A stretch of 64,000 nucleotides of DNA from Cristatella mucedo. Lineage: Eukaryota > Bryozoa > Phylactolaemata > Cristatellidae. The notes beneath the pieces were generated by a model that worked only from the letters and a program-made list of their open reading frames with translations, made no database searches and was not told the DNA's origin. Shown here one piece after another: positions 48,331-61,300 of the stretch (positions are counted from its first letter, which is position 1; every line of letters begins with the position of its first letter). The DNA is taken from assembly GCA_009760855.2 (NCBI GenBank), contig WPIO01000089.1, forward strand, positions 795,501 to 859,500, read 5' to 3'. Made by a program: the position numbers and the translations under genes.

Positions 48331-48830
48331 TAATAGTAATAATAGACTTTTTATAGCGCCCTAGAGAACTCATCCTCTTTCTAGGCATTTTACATTTACT
48401 GCAAAGGAAGCAGACGCTTATTCACACATGGATGCATTTTTATCTATATTTAAAATGTGGTCGAGCCAGGGGATGCCGTGAAGCCATTCGGAAGTGAAAT
48501 CCAGGCTTTGGGAGCATATGAATTACAGGCACGGTCTCGGAAGGATTTGAGGTTCGTTAGAGGTACAGGTATACGATCAGATTCCGAAAAGCAAGTGGTA
48601 CGATACTTAGACTGGTGGAGACGTAGATTTGACAGCTAAGCTTGAGCCAAAGAATGGAGAAACCTAAAAGTTAGTGACAGAAACTTGATACAAGCCTAGC
48701 TGCGGAGTTTTGCACCATCTGTAATCGCCTGATCGCACATGCTGGTAGGCCAGTAAACATTGAGTTACAGAAGTCGGGACGGGATGTCACGAATTCAGCT
48801 TAGAGAAAGAAAACTGGAAAATATTCACTT
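48328..48830 (-). mobile_element. decayed LINE fragment with hairpin tail
   Basis: (AAT)n, 'tatagcgccctagagaactc', 'ctttctaggcattttacatt', then the antisense C-terminal coding region ('gttttgcaccatctgtaatc', 'gatcgcacatgctggtaggc'). This matches 11761-12440 with a large internal deletion. Confidence 0.8.
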
Positions 48831-49161
48831 TCAATCTGTAACAGACCAGTTTGCCGCGTTCAAGGCTAGGAAAATTCACATAAGTGAAACCAGTGATAGC
48901 TACCCCATGTATCCTTACTGCAGTTAGTAAAACGGTCTCGACACGATATGCTTGCTAGCGTGTGTTCTTTTGCATTACTTCTGCGATGGAGCAACTTTGG
49001 CAGCAATTTTTGACAAAGGGAGGAGGGCCATTTGTAGCTTTGTTCCCAGGAGCCGAAAGGTCGCACTACGCCACTGCGAATCAGCGACGTGCTGAAACCA
49101 GTGAAGACCACGGACGATTGCGGTCGCGACTGAAATACTTCAGCCCTGCTAAAAGCACTGC

Positions 49162-49162
<1 letters not shown>

Positions 49163-49252
<90 letters not shown>
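49163..49252. repeat. (TC)n microsatellite, about 88 bp
   Basis: An uninterrupted TC run is seen directly. The Ser/Leu and Arg/Glu open frames across it are artefacts. Confidence 0.95.
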
Positions 49253-49255
<3 letters not shown>

Positions 49256-49751
49256 GCCGCTCGTAGCTCTGGGCTTTACCATCCTACCGTTATGCGATGC
49301 ATGCATAGGCAAAACGACCAGCACGAAAAATACTTTTTTTTTTACTCCGAAACTATTTAGTATCCTTCGTACGCAGATACAGCTCACGGTGGTTTTGAGC
49401 GGTCATTCCTCTCACGAGACCCAACAGCCTCCTTCGTCGCTGCTTGAAAAAAAAGGAGTCAACAACTTTTTCCGCTGTCGTTTACAACAGCTTAACAATC
49501 GAAAATTGCAAGGAGTCTTCTATCGCGGCGAACGGTCGCGATGTGCCGCTCGAAAACGAAAAAAAAACGATGCTGGAGATATAGAGTTGCCCTCACTTTT
49601 TAATCCAGATTCCTATCGGGTCACACTGACGTCCAGACGATCTCGTTTTTCTAGTCCGCTGCGGACGCGTCTCCCAGGCAGCACACTGCACGACGAATGC
49701 TGACTGCTGACTCATGTGCACCCCACTGTCAGATGACATGCGAAGCCTCGC

Positions 49752-50054
<303 letters not shown>

Positions 50055-50560
50055 GCCCAGCACGCAAGCACACTTGCATGCACTTATTGCTTGACAAAGG
50101 AGACGCAGCACTTACTCGACAGTGGCGGTTGAAGCGTGCGAATCCGAGTCCAAAACATGGTTTTTGAATTGAGCTAAAACGGTCCCACAATTCGAAGGCC
50201 GAACCCCGTTACCGAGCGGCAGCGATTGCAGAAGCTCGTTATCCTTGTTAGATTCACAGCGGTACTAAAGCTTACGAAAGGCTTTACGGGTCAGGATTTC
50301 TTAAACGCCCAGTGCTCATTATCGTGAAGGCGGTCTCCCTCATCGAAATCCCTGGCGATCTGCATTTTAAAATAGGCAAAAGAACTCGGCATCCTGCCTC
50401 ACTTAGTATGCAGCCCTGAGGTTTCTAATCCAAGCGTTTCTCCCTAGAGTTACAGCGAAGGAACTTCCAATTACTTGTGCCGTATCTCAGATGCGGGTAT
50501 CTATAGCAGCCTCGCCTTTAACCAGGGTTCGTACGCACGAAAGTTACGCCTTCAATTAAT
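50055..50560. other. unassigned sequence
   Basis: No gene or repeat recognised. Confidence 0.35.
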
Positions 50561-52064
50561 TACTCCCCTACGGCGGCCGAGCAACCGGACTGCAGCTGCG
50601 GCCGCCGTTGAGCCCGTGGCTTATCCGCCTCCCGGACTACTTCGTGGGTAGCCCGCCCAGCCGGACCGAGCACAATGGCGCCTGCAGTCGTCTGCGTGCG
50701 GCCGCCCGTCTGTCCAAGCGTCTGCTCCCGCAACGTCTGCGGCCCCAGAACGCAGCAGCGAGTAAGCAGACGCACGGCAGGCGATCGGTCGTCGCGACAG
50801 CTTATTCAGCAGGCGCCTAATAACCCGCGCCCACTATCAACAAATTTGTGATGTGGCGCGCACGCCTACCCAGGTGCTAGAGCCGCACTGCCGGCGCACT
50901 GCCGCCGGCCGGCCGGCCGCCCGTTGGCTCTCCTTCGCTTCGAGCTCCGGAGGGCGCCAAATTGCATAACGGCCGCGCGCCCACGAGACGGAAGCAACCT
51001 AAATATTTGCCCGCCGCTAAATACCGCCACAGGGTTGAGCCGTCATCTGCATCCATCGCGGTCCAGCCTACCGCGGCTCCTATTGAAGTCGTAGCCGTAC
51101 ACGCTAGTTCGTCGTTCGCTCCTCTTCCGCGGGAGGCGCCGGTGCGTTTTAGAGAAAGACGGCTCCACGCTCGTCCATCCAGATATTTTAGAACTAGCGA
51201 GCGGATAGCGATAGCCCGACTTCGAGACAAAGCTTCGCCGGTATAAGCAGGACATGGGCAACTGAAGTAAAGAGGTATTAACACAATTATATTTACGTAA
51301 CATTATTTATATTTTTAAATTAATTTATATAACAATTTAAAAAGAAGAGACTCAATTGCTCGACTGGCTGCTGAAACTATCCCTTGCTCCAGGAACTCTT
51401 GCTTTGAGCGCCACCTCAAACGCTAATCGGAAAATACGAGCAACCGCGTGACCTATGCTCTCGATTCTTCGCAGGATAGTCTAGTCTGCATGCCGGCTGC
51501 AGAAGAAGCCACACCACTACCTTTCCGACCGTTCTGAAAAATACTCAGGGTACAGGCAGAGATGAGGCCTCACATTCGACTAGGCAAGCAGCGCGCCATT
51601 TTATTGCTTTCGAACTGCTAGTAAATGGCATAAATCGGACCAGTCGTTTAAGGTCGCACGAGCGACCCTTACGTCGCACGCGAAAACCGGCCAAGTACAC
51701 GCCGCCGCGCGCTCGTGTGCAAGTCACTTCCCCTCAGTAGACATGCCGCCTTTGCGGCAGCGTTGGCCGTGCTGCACTTTGGAGCGCGGCATTTTAGCTG
51801 ATAGCTTGAGCTCCGCTAAGCCGCGAAGGCTGGGCGATCATCTGACGAGCGGCGCACGCATCTCGCGCAGGCGAAAGGCGCCGCCGAACACAAGCAAAGC
51901 AAAAACAGCAACCGCAGTAGAGAGCGCACGTGGCTAAAAAATATTTAAAAAGCTTGCGAACGCAAGAGCAATCTCTCAAGACGCTGTCTAGCCGAGTCGT
52001 CCGTCTGATCGCTCAAGCTCGACCTGCCTGCCGTTCAACTCTCCACGTTGCGTAGCCGCGCAGT

Positions 52065-52139
<75 letters not shown>

Positions 52140-52560
52140 TTCTCTCTCTTGCCGCTCGATGCTTAGCCGCGAGCGCGCCACGCTTCTACGCACGCGGAGC
52201 ACGTTAAGGGCGGCCATTGTACTCGCGAGCTCCAGCGATATCGGCGAGGGACAAGGCGAGACCCGGAAGTTCGGCGAAGTGCACGTTTCGTGATAAGAGA
52301 AAATACGGTGTGCTTCGTGCATACAACGATTACCTCGTTGGACACGTTACAGTGGTGCCAGCGGAGTCCAGAAATGCAAGCCGGCAGTCGAGATATAGCG
52401 AGCACGTGAGGTTCGCTGCCGATGCGGCCAGGGCGCTTGCTTGCGGTGGCAGCGGCCCGTCTGGCGCACGGCGCTGCGCTGCCTGCGCGCGCTTCCCAAG
52501 AACAGAAGCCGAAACGCCGGCAGGCGTAACGTAACGGATGCCCTTCGATCCAGTTTCGCG
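50561..52560. other. CpG-rich block, no gene recognised
   Basis: CG dinucleotides are frequent (for example 50575-50810, 50875-51180, 51650-51870, 52140-52540), unlike the flanking AT-rich DNA. It contains a (TC)n tract at 52066-52150. It may be a promoter island, first-exon region or an element, but no open frame carries a domain I know. Confidence 0.4.
52066..52150. repeat. (TC)n tract with C and T interruptions
   Basis: Visible directly, about 85 bp. Confidence 0.9.
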
Positions 52561-53158
52561 CTGCACCCCATTGTGCACCGTTCCCAAGGAGTCAGAGCTC
52601 ACAAAATCATTGTTTGCCTATGTGTTGCATGAACGCATAGCCTGCGTAACACGCATCGCTTACCTCGGGGGATACGGGATGCATGGCTTGCTTGCCTTGC
52701 AAACGAGTGCCTCTCACTGACTAGCTAAAATGGCAGCCCTAGACTCACTGCTATGGCAGTCACGTGATTTTGCTGCAAAACCCTTGAAGAAATAGTTTGT
52801 CCACATGGAAAAATTTTAGGCTACGAGCAATATACACGCTTCGTGAGACTTGTCAAGAATGGCGAATGTAAAGATTATCAGGAACGTGGTTCACAGCACC
52901 CCAATGTAGGAATGTACGATTCAATAACAATATTAATAATAATCCACTTGATAAAGCGCTCTCAGAGAACTCAATCTCTCTCTAGGCGCTTTACATTTGC
53001 TGCAAAGGGAAATGCAATTGAATGGTGAGTAATATTATGGTTGATAAACAAACAAAACGAATAACATGGTTAGGGGGTGACATGCACAGAGTCAGCATGC
53101 AAATGTGGTTAGTGGCAGCATGCACAGTGTCAGCACGCATAAGCACATCAAGGACGAA

Positions 53159-53618
53159 TCACAGGGACCCACTAAATTCTGTCCTAAATAGGTGTGTTTT
53201 TAAGTTCCTTTTAAATGCGGTCAAGTCAGGGGATGTTCTGACGCAAGTCGGGAGGGAGTTCCAGGCTATGGGAGCATACGAACTAAATGCACGGAGGTAT
53301 TTGTAGACTGTTGGATTCCGAAAAGCGGGTGGTACGATGCTTGGCCTGGTGGGAGAGTAGATCTGAGAGATATGCTGGAGCCAAAGAATGAAGTGACCTA
53401 AAAGTGAGCGACAAAACCTCGAAGTCAATCCGTTGCTTGACTGGTAGCCAGTGCAGGTCGGCGAGAAGTGGAGTAATGTGGCAACTGCGGCGCTCACGAC
53501 AGACAAGCTTAGCTGCTGAGTTTTGCACCAGCTGCAATCGCCTGATCGCACATGCTGGTAGGCCAGTAAGCAGTGAGTTGCAGAAGTCGAGACGGGATGT
53601 CACGAATGCATGGACCAA
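53159..53618 (-). pseudogene. LINE RT C-terminal region, frameshifted
   Basis: Two overlapping frames share the C-terminal region: VHAFVTSRLDFCNSLLTGLP, CRERRSCHITPLLADLHWLP in one, and AFSSYAPIAWNSLPTCVRTS in the other. A frameshift near 53300 separates the parts; the intact sister copy reads straight through. Confidence 0.85.
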
Positions 53619-53743
53619 CTTAGACGTGGTATCCTTATCTAAACAAGCCCGAATTTTAGCAATGTTATGAAGCTGAAAGTAGGCAGATTTGACTGTGGAG
53701 CTGATGTGGTCGTCTAACGAGAGGTCGCTTTGGAATAAGACAC

Positions 53744-54580
53744 CTAGATTTCGAGCTGATTCAACTGGAGATATGCTGGCAGAGCCAATTTTTTGAGCGT
53801 CAGCCTTTCCAGCTTCTGAATTACACTGGGTTTGCCCATAACTAGTAAGTTAGTTCTATCATCGTTTAGTTTTAGAAAATTTGCTGCCATCCATGAGCTG
53901 ATGTCATCAATATATGCAGCAAGAGAGTTGAGAGAATTTGAGGTGCTCGAAGGCTGGGAGGGATCAAAGCAAAGGTACAACTGAGTTTCATCCGCATAGA
54001 AGTGAAAGCCTAGATTGTGCTTGGCAATCACATCAGCAAGAGGCAGAGTATAAACCGTGAAAAGAACCGGACCTAGCACGGAGTCCTGAGGTACCCTATA
54101 TTTCAGAGGTACCTCGGCTGATCTTTGTCCATTCACGTCAATACTTTGGAGTCTCCCACTGAGATAGGACCTGAACCATTGCAGAGCAGTGCCAGTGATG
54201 CCCAGGCGAGATGAGAGGCGCGCTAGAAAAACTTTGTGATCGATGGTATCAAAAGCTGCCGAAAGATCGAGCAAAACAAGCAGAGACACTCTACCCATGT
54301 CTGCATTCTTAAGTAGGTCGTTATATACCCTAAGTAATGCTGACTCTGTGGAGTGATTAGCTCTAAAGCCAGACTGGAGCTTACTAGCAAGGTGTGAAGT
54401 TTCGATATATGAGTTCAGCTGATCCGCCACAACCCGTTCCAGTGTCTTTGATAGGAATGGTAGAAGGGAGACTGGGCGGTAGTTGCTTAAGTTCTCTTGG
54501 TCTAGTGTCGCTTTCTTGAGAAGTGGCCTGACTACAGCTTTTTTGAAAGGTGCTGGGACATGACCTGAGGCTAATGACAT
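53744..54580 (-). pseudogene. LINE reverse transcriptase core, 278-codon open segment
   Basis: [58 protein letters not shown] and [15 protein letters not shown]. The palm box reads YADE, replacing the second catalytic aspartate by glutamate, so activity is doubtful. The frame is lost at about 53790 by an extra T in a T run. Confidence 0.9.
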
Positions 54581-54599
54581 TAAAGATGTTAGTTATTCA

Positions 54600-55555
54600 G
54601 TGATTCAGGCTCCTCCAAGCGCTCGTCTGCTGACAAGCAAGAGCGCTTTTCACCAATAGACTTCAACGAGAAATTGAAGCACCCAATTCATGTTTTGAGA
54701 GAGCGCTGCAAGGCCAGCACAATACTGCAGAGCACTCTTCTGCGCACAGCGATTCCTTAAAGCGAATGCCGATGTGCCGGCTTGCCCCGACCCGAGATTG
54801 ACCGGACTCCGCCGAAGGGATATTAATGATGCCGGCACCTGATCACGTTTATCAGTTTTGAAGACCAACTTGTTGAACCCGATTCCTTAACCGAGAATGT
54901 GACAGCGATCGTATAACCTCAAATCGTATCACTTATATGGTCCAAGGACCTTCGTAAGTCGGCAAGTCCTCGCGCGGCGTCGTCGTCTCGCGCCTGTCTC
55001 GTGTCGGTACCGGGAAAGCTGATTAGTTACTCGGGATTTCTAGGTAAGCTCTCAGCCCAGACAGGAAGCTGCTAACTGGTTGACGACATGTCCAGCATTC
55101 GTATCGTGCCACACGTTAGAGGCACTAGTGCAGCGCTAGCCGAGTTCATGCTGTCAAGTGCTGCTGCAGCCTCGTTGTAGAGGAAGGTTTATTGTAGACT
55201 TGGAAGGCTTGTCTCCAGCTCGCTTGAACTTTGTTGAATGAGTGAGTGAAGAAAAAACTGCACTTCTTCGATTTGACAGTCCTGCGTGTGGAGCCGCAAT
55301 AGAGGTTCTGCCGTTGGAGGCACTTGATTCGCTTAGATGAGAATGTACATCATACTCTCCAATTATGGCGAGGCAATCATTTAGAATCCCACCACCAGTA
55401 GCCAGTGGCGGCGGCACCCACACTGGCCAACGAGGGCTGGCATTAAGCCTTTAAGGTGAAGGTAAAGGCGATTCTAACCAGGAATGACGAAAAATGGTCG
55501 GACCGACGCTTGAGAAGAATCCACGTGAAGTTCGGCGTTGCATTTCAGATGGAAA
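54600..55555. other. unassigned sequence
   Basis: No recognised gene or repeat; short frames without motifs. Confidence 0.35.
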
Positions 55556-55559
55556 GCCC

Positions 55560-56060
55560 TAGCTGAGAGCTGCTGCAGTCATGTGAAGGAAGTGACGGCT
55601 ACAGAGATGTGTGACGTCAGTGGAGAGCGAGCTCCATACTTTGGGTGCATATGAACTAAAGGAACGTTCTCCGAGGGATTTGAGGTTAGTGAGAGGCACA
55701 GCTATGCCACTTGAGTCAGAGGAGTGGGCGGTACGATACGAAGCCTGATTATTACAGGGAAGTATTATTATAGTGAAGTATTTCGGATCGGTACACCTGA
55801 GCAAGAGAATGAGTTGAACTGAGAGTGAGTGACATAATCTTGAAATTGTCGCTGCTTGAGGTGGAGCCAGTTCAGAATGGTGAGAAGTGGTGATCAGATG
55901 TGGCAACTGCGGCATTCACGATGGACAGGCCTGGCTGCAGAGTTTTGCACCAACTGTGAGCGCCTTACTTTGCAGGCCGAAATACCAGCGAGTAGTTAGC
56001 TGCACAAATCTAAACGGATGTCGCAAATGCTTGGGACAGCTTTGATCTGGTATCCTTGTC
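55560..56060 (-). mobile_element. old decayed LINE fragment
   Basis: 'actttgggtgcatatgaact', 'gttctccgagggatttgagg' and 'gagttttgcaccaactgtga' follow the antisense C-terminal coding region of the LINE family at low identity. No hairpin tail remains. Confidence 0.7.
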
Positions 56061-56540
56061 TAAGCAGCAGGCCCACAGCTTGTATGATATGATCGTTTTT
56101 TCTCAGGATCGTCATCGTCGTGCTGAGCAGGGACGACAGCTACGGAAGCAGGATCGTCGGAGAGAGCAGTCGGAGAGCTTGATGCGTCTGCAAAAGAAAA
56201 TCAAGTGACGGGTCGGCACTTTGGCCAGGACCCTGTGGCCTTGACAGCGAGTCCTTGTCCTTAGCTTCTAGCTCCACAGCACGAGACGGGTCGGTCGCAG
56301 CATCCGACCAATGCAAAGCATACAGGTAATACAGCTCCATTGCGACTGTTACTTCAGATAGCCTTTTATATAGAATCGACATGGACTATGAAATGTCTTA
56401 CCCTTAGCGAGAGAAACTCTGGAGCTGATAATAATAATATCTACTACTGCCTTTATCCAGGCAGATTTGGTGCGCCATAGTCTCAATAACTGTGCACGAG
56501 CAGTCACCTGCTGTACAACTGATTAAATAATAAATAAATC

Positions 56541-56708
56541 CTAGCTGATTAAACAGCCTCTTTTTGTATAGCGACAGAAGAGCCTTTACGGCTATCACGA
56601 CCGCTTGCAGTGGCGATAAAGGATGGCCCACCGCAAGAATCGAACCCACGACCTCGGGACCGAGGTCGTGAAAGCAACCGCCTTACCTAGTGTGCCATCA
56701 CGGCTCAC
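56541..56708 (-). mobile_element. tRNA-derived SINE (family 2)
   Basis: Antisense: 'ctagctgattaaacagcctc', 'tagcgacagaagagccttta', 'gcccaccgcaagaatcgaac' and 'accgccttacctagtgtgcc'. This is one of the best-preserved family-2 copies. Confidence 0.9.
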
Positions 56709-56719
56709 CTTATTGCACG

Positions 56720-57360
56720 TCAATGAGTATTGTGCAACTAATTCTATTTCCGTGTTATTTAAATCGTATTTTATGAAAGACCCATACCCACGAAAGTTCG
56801 CCTGTTCTGTCTCGTCATTGTCGGTGACGGGATCTTTTTGATGAGGACTAGTGAAGAGAAATCGTTTCGCTCACGTGACTGGCCGCTGGCGCCTGCTGCC
56901 CCCTTATATGCCCAGACTACTGTAAACGTTGTACAAGCATGCACTCAGAGGGATTCCTAATGCTCTCTAGTTTAGTCGCAGCCGCAGCGAAGATCTCGTT
57001 GGGTACAAAGCCAGTCGGTTGACGTAGAGCCGCGGCGGCAAAGCACAGACATCGCGAGGGATGATGACTGGCTGCAGCCCTACCTATTGAGGGCGGTGCG
57101 CGCCATCTGGGGCCAGGCGGCGCCGTTCTGTACGCCTTCTCTCGCGATTCGTCGACCTTTGCAGTGTAAAGGCTCGGCGCCGTAGGAGAAGTGTCAGGCC
57201 ACGCCTCTACAGTAGAGACACACGGCCCGGAAGTCAGTGGCGAAACGCCGGTCATGGCTTAGGGGAAGGCCGCAGGAAGGCCGTAGGGGAAGCTAAGGCG
57301 AACAGCTCGAGCGTGCATCGCGGCTGCTAGCTTTTTTGTTTCGCGTCGCCCGCAATCGCA
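56720..57360. other. unassigned sequence
   Basis: No recognised gene. The minus-strand frame 56917-57255 (112 codons) has no known motif. Confidence 0.35.
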
Positions 57361-57502
57361 TCTCTATTTATTATGTTATTTATTATATTTTTATATTATA
57401 TTATCAATTTAAATCATGCCATTATATTATATTATTTTATTTATCATGTTATATTGTTATTATTATATTTACCGTATTGTTTTTCTATTTATTATATTAG
57501 GT
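57361..57502. repeat. AT-rich simple sequence (TTATATTAT-like)
   Basis: Low-complexity TTATTATATT over about 140 bp, abruptly bordered by CpG-rich DNA on the right. Confidence 0.85.
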
Positions 57503-57789
57503 TCGGATTTTCGTCCAACCGCTTGAGCGGGCCCGAGCGGCGCTCGCAGACGCTCAAACGGTCGAATCGTGTTTTTGAATGGCAAAAGGTTCTATCGCCG
57601 CTGCTCGACTGGGCCGGCCGCTCATCGGCAGGAAGCGGCCTGGGCCAGAAGCGGACCACTCTGGCGCATGTGGACGACCTAATCGGACGTGACGAGCTAT
57701 GCGATTATGTAAACTGCAGTCGAGTGTCGGCGCGCGCACGCGCAGAAGCGCCTGGGTTCGCGCTTGCAGCCCGGAGAGCAACCAGCAAG

Positions 57790-57969
57790 GTGCCGTAATG
57801 GCTCACTAGGTAAGGCGGTTGCTTTTCACGACCTCTGCCCCGAGGTCGTGGGTTCGAATCCTGCGGTGGGCGATCCTTAATCGCCACTGCAAGCGGTGGC
57901 GATAGCCGGCGGCAAGGCTCTTCTGTCGCTATAAAAAAAGAGGCCGTTGAATCGGCTAGTATTTATTTT
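57790..57969 (+). mobile_element. tRNA-derived SINE (family 2)
   Basis: 'taatggctcactaggtaagg', B-box gtgggttcgaatcctgcgg, 'aagcggtggcgatagccggc', 'aaggctcttctgtcgctata' and the end 'ggctagtatttatttta'. Confidence 0.9.
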
Positions 57970-58225
57970 AAAAGTGGCTCGAGCTCGCGGCGAATACTGC
58001 TCAGCCAGTCCGGGCGCTGCGAGCGGCGTCCGAGTTCTTTCTTTCATTCAATCATTTCACGTGCTTACTTTCCTAGCGGGCGGAGGCGAGGCATGTGCGA
58101 AATCGCGGCCGACGCCGCGGTAGCTCGCGGAGGTAAGCGTTAGCCGCCTTTCGCTGCCAAAGACGCGTCGAGGAAAAACTGCAGTCGCTGTGCGCAGCTC
58201 GCTTCGGTTCGTGGCAGCGCTGACA

Positions 58226-58231
58226 TTTATT
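58226..58231 (-). terminator. TBX20: possible polyadenylation signal for the T-box gene
   Basis: AATAAA on the minus strand, about 880 bp after the T-box stop codon. It is the first canonical hexamer I found downstream; there is no transcript support. Confidence 0.3.
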
Positions 58232-58235
58232 GGTT

Positions 58236-58834
58236 GGGCGGATGAGGGCATCGTTGCGCACAGTGGCTGGCCAGGTAATCGCGACGGTCGCTAGCGAGCG
58301 ACACTCTGCGCTTGCAAAGCGGCGATCGCCTGCCGCTCGCGCTTACTCGTAATCGATCACCCGCCGCTTCTCGGCAACCCCGTAGAGCGCCGCGAGCGAG
58401 CTCGAAGCTGAGGCGAGCGAGCTCGCGTCGCGAGCTCGCTCGCCATTGCGAAGTGCGTTCGAGCTGGCCGCGGCTATTCTCGGCGGGCTCGTCCTGGGAG
58501 CGCTGGTCGAGGCATCCGAGTCTGACTTCGTCGCCCGCCCGCTCGCTCGCTCGCTCTTCGGCAGCCCGGCGCTTCGCGAGCGTCTGCAGAGGGCGCCTCC
58601 TTTAGCGATCCCTCGACCGGGCGCACGTTCTGCTTGGCGTCCTTTCTTTTCTTCCAGCGGAAAACTGACTGGCGGCGCGGAGCCCGCGACTGGCTCCTCT
58701 AGTCGTGCCGTCCGCGACTCGCTCTCGTGCGGCGGCGGCGTCGTAGCCGGGCGACGCCAAAGCGGGCAGAGGTAGCCGACGGGACAAAGCGCCCGAGGGC
58801 CGAAACGCGTCTCCCGCTTCGTCGGAGCGAGTGA

Positions 58835-58876
<42 letters not shown>

Positions 58877-59113
58877 CGCTCGCTCGCTCTGAGGCCGAGA
58901 GCACTCGCTCTGGGATCGTTCGACGGTGACGGCCGCGCTGCGGCGGCACGACAGTTTCGCGGCCAGGCGGCGGCCCGGCTGGTCTGCTCCGTCGTCGTCG
59001 AGAGCCGGCTGCCCGCGAGCGGACGCAGGCGGCCGCATCGCCCGAGGTTCGCGGAGCGATGCGAGGAGCGGACTAGCACGGTGCTCGGCGGCGTGCCTTC
59101 CGATGGACGACGG
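58236..59113 (-). other. TBX20: putative 3' UTR / flank of the T-box gene, CpG-rich
   Basis: GC-rich DNA with a (TC)n tract at 58838-58875. The long overlapping open frames on both strands come from low stop density at high GC, and none has a domain. Confidence 0.35.
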
Positions 59114-59337
59114 CTACGAGCCGCCGCCGCCGCCACGACCGCCCGCCGCGTACGAGTAGGGGCTGTAGCGGACCAGCCTGTCGTCGACGCCTCTGGCCGC
59201 GACGCTCGTCAGCGTCTGCAGGCGATACGCCTGGTAGTAATAGTTGAGCAGCTCGGCGGACAGCTCCTTGGCCGCGCCGCTCGCGTAAGCCTGAGAGAGC
59301 AAGAGAATCCTGCTGCGCGCCGCTTCGGGCGACTCCC
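59114..59337 (-). CDS. TBX20: T-box gene terminal exon: C-terminal tail
   Basis: 73 residues after a split Gly (phase 1 in), acceptor cgtttgcag. Tail: AELLNYYYQAYRLQTLTSVA, then a Tyr/Ser stretch and a glycine run ending GGGGGS before the stop. The tail has no repression motif I know. Its assignment rests on the exact phase match with 60862-60977 and strand continuity; no family homology is visible. Confidence 0.7.
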
Positions 59338-59698
59338 CTGCAAACGAGAGAGCGAGCTGTAGGGGCGCTGTAGCGCCGCGCAGACGCGCCATCGGACGTG
59401 CTCGAATCGGCCGATGGCGCGTATAGCGCGGGCTTCGCGCTACCCGCGCTCGGCCGATTCGGGCTTCGGAAGTTTGCCTGCTGGAAGCGGCGGCCTCGTT
59501 GGACAATGGGATCGCAGGTCGCGTCCGTACCCTGCTCCGGGACGTCGCGGTCGCGCAGAACGGCGTTGAGTCTGGCTCTCTCAGGTGGCTCGAGAGTCGG
59601 CGCGAGCTGCGAGAGTGACGCTGCTAGAGAATTCTGGGCGAGCGCGCTCGTGCATCCGGCCCGGCGCAGGCGCCTCCGAGCGCAGTGGCTCAGTGGTG

Positions 59699-59870
59699 AG
59701 CCGTGATGGCACACTAGCTAAGGCGGTTGCTTTTCACGACCTCGGGACCGAGGTCGTGGGCTCTAATCCTGAGGTGGGCGATCCTTTATTGCTGCTGCAA
59801 GCGGTGATGACAGCCGTAAAGGCTCTTCTGTCGCTACATAAAAGAGGCTCTCGACTCCTTGCACTATATG
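59699..59870 (+). mobile_element. tRNA-derived SINE (family 2)
   Basis: 'gtgatggcacactagctaag', 'gaggtcgtgggctctaatcc' (B-box with one change), 'gcaagcggtgatgacagccg' and 'ggctcttctgtcgctacata'. It lies in the last T-box intron, opposite in orientation to the gene. Confidence 0.9.
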
Positions 59871-60062
59871 CTGCTCTGAAGCTATCTATAGAAAACGTTC
59901 GTTCGGATGCAGCTCCTCTATGTCGCCTCGATGCAGACGACCTAGATAGTGAAACCGACGTGCAAAGACCGAAAGGCAAGAAGTCTAGAAGAGTGGAAAT
60001 GGGCTTGAAATGACACGAATGAAGCGAACAAAGAGAGGAGGAATGCGCGCTCGTGCCTACGG

Positions 60063-60065
<3 letters not shown>

Positions 60066-60108
<43 letters not shown>

Positions 60109-60135
60109 AGGGAGGGAGAGAGAGAGGAGAGAAAG
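60066..60135. repeat. (GA)n/(GGGA)n microsatellite
   Basis: Visible directly in the last T-box intron. Confidence 0.9.
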
Positions 60136-60745
60136 AGAGTCAGACTGGAAACGCTGGACGCTGGCGACCTTTTGTTACTTCGAGGAAATCCACTACGTTT
60201 CGCCTTTCGTCTGCGCATGCAGCTGAGCCTTTATTTCAAAGACCGGAAAGAGACGTGCCCACGAGAGACTCGCGCCGCGACCGCCGGTCACGTGACGCCA
60301 CTCTAGCGCCGCGACCGGCTACCGTCGAATTATCGCGCCGCACGAGTTGCCGCCGTTGCCTGCTCCAAATTATTTTTGTGACGGAGCAAGGAAACGTGAA
60401 TCGGGCACCTGTCACACGCACACACACACTTGCCTAGACTAGTTATCTGCATGCCTACCACTGCCTTCTTCTTCTTGGAAAGAACTCTGAGACGCTCGAT
60501 GTAGGCGTTTTTATAGACACTATTAAGCAAAAAGTACGATATCCTTATCGTCTTGTCAGAGATGTGACCAAGGTCTCCGGATATGAGAACGAATTGCGGT
60601 CGTGCCCGTGCGGCGGGAAACGCGAGTCCACTTTTCAGCGAGCGCTCGTCTGCAGCTGTAATGCACGAATCGAGTTTCGCGATGCTGACAGCCCGTTTCT
60701 AATTCAATCTGCAGATGCTGGAACTCCCTTCGCAGACACTAGACC

Positions 60746-60790
60746 CCTGCCCTGCCACGCCCTGCCCTGCCACGCCCTGCCCTGCCACGG
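60746..60790. repeat. 15-bp minisatellite, three copies
   Basis: cctgccctgccacgc is repeated three times (the last copy ends in cgg), in the last T-box intron, 72 bp past the donor of exon 60862-60977. Confidence 0.9.
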
Positions 60791-60861
60791 CCCGCTGCTG
60801 CCTCGGACTCGAGGCTGCAGCGCCGCGCGTCTGATCGACGGCGCTGCGCTGACGAGCTCAC

Positions 60862-60977
60862 CTGGGCTGGTTGCTGCCGCGGCGATAGCGGCCGAGCTCA
60901 GAGCGTCGGCGGAAGCCTCGGCAGAGGGCAAGAGGGCGCCTCCTCTCGCGGCCTTGATCAGGAGGTCAACGCTCTCT
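60862..60977 (-). CDS. TBX20: T-box gene exon: end of T-box and Ala-rich segment
   Basis: It completes Arg (AG|A) and encodes ESVDLLIKAARGGALLPSAE, then an Ala/Ser-rich run to ATSP, and exits G|gtgagc in phase 1. ESVDLLI corresponds to ESVESLI just after the T-box in vertebrate Tbx20. Confidence 0.88.
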
Positions 60978-61300
60978 CTGCAGCGCGACAAAGCATAAAA
61001 GCCGTGCGATGAAACAGCGCCTCTGGAGCATCGTCGTCTCACGCCCGCGCGCGCCGTCGCCCGGCTCTCGGCTCCTGTGCAAGCCGCTGCTGAAGAGCCA
61101 GCGCCAGTGTTCTAGCGGCGTCGCGTGGCGGGCGTGAGAGGGCCTAAGCTGCGATACGGCGGCAGCAGCAGCAGCCGCCACCGCTGCCGCCGCGGGAGAG
61201 CGCTACAACGGCACTGTTCGCTGCGACGCCCGAGGCTCTCGTGTCTCTTCAACGGCGACGCGACGCGACAACCGTAGCCGACGAGACTGCGGCGGCAGCA

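Larger units (their letters stand above)
52923..54590 (-). mobile_element. 5'-truncated CR1/L2-like LINE, frameshifted
   Basis: On the minus strand this copy closely follows the LINE at 11761-13353 but extends further 5' ([20 protein letters not shown]). It ends in the hairpin tail and an AAT-rich tract at 52924-52990. A possible target duplication gattca occurs at 52919 and again near 54601. It is diverged from the 11761 copy by scattered substitutions and at least two frame breaks. Confidence 0.9.

Noticed and set aside
58343-59038. 231-codon and other long frames in CpG-rich DNA near the T-box gene
   Set aside because: High GC lowers stop density on both strands; no domain, and several frames are open at once.
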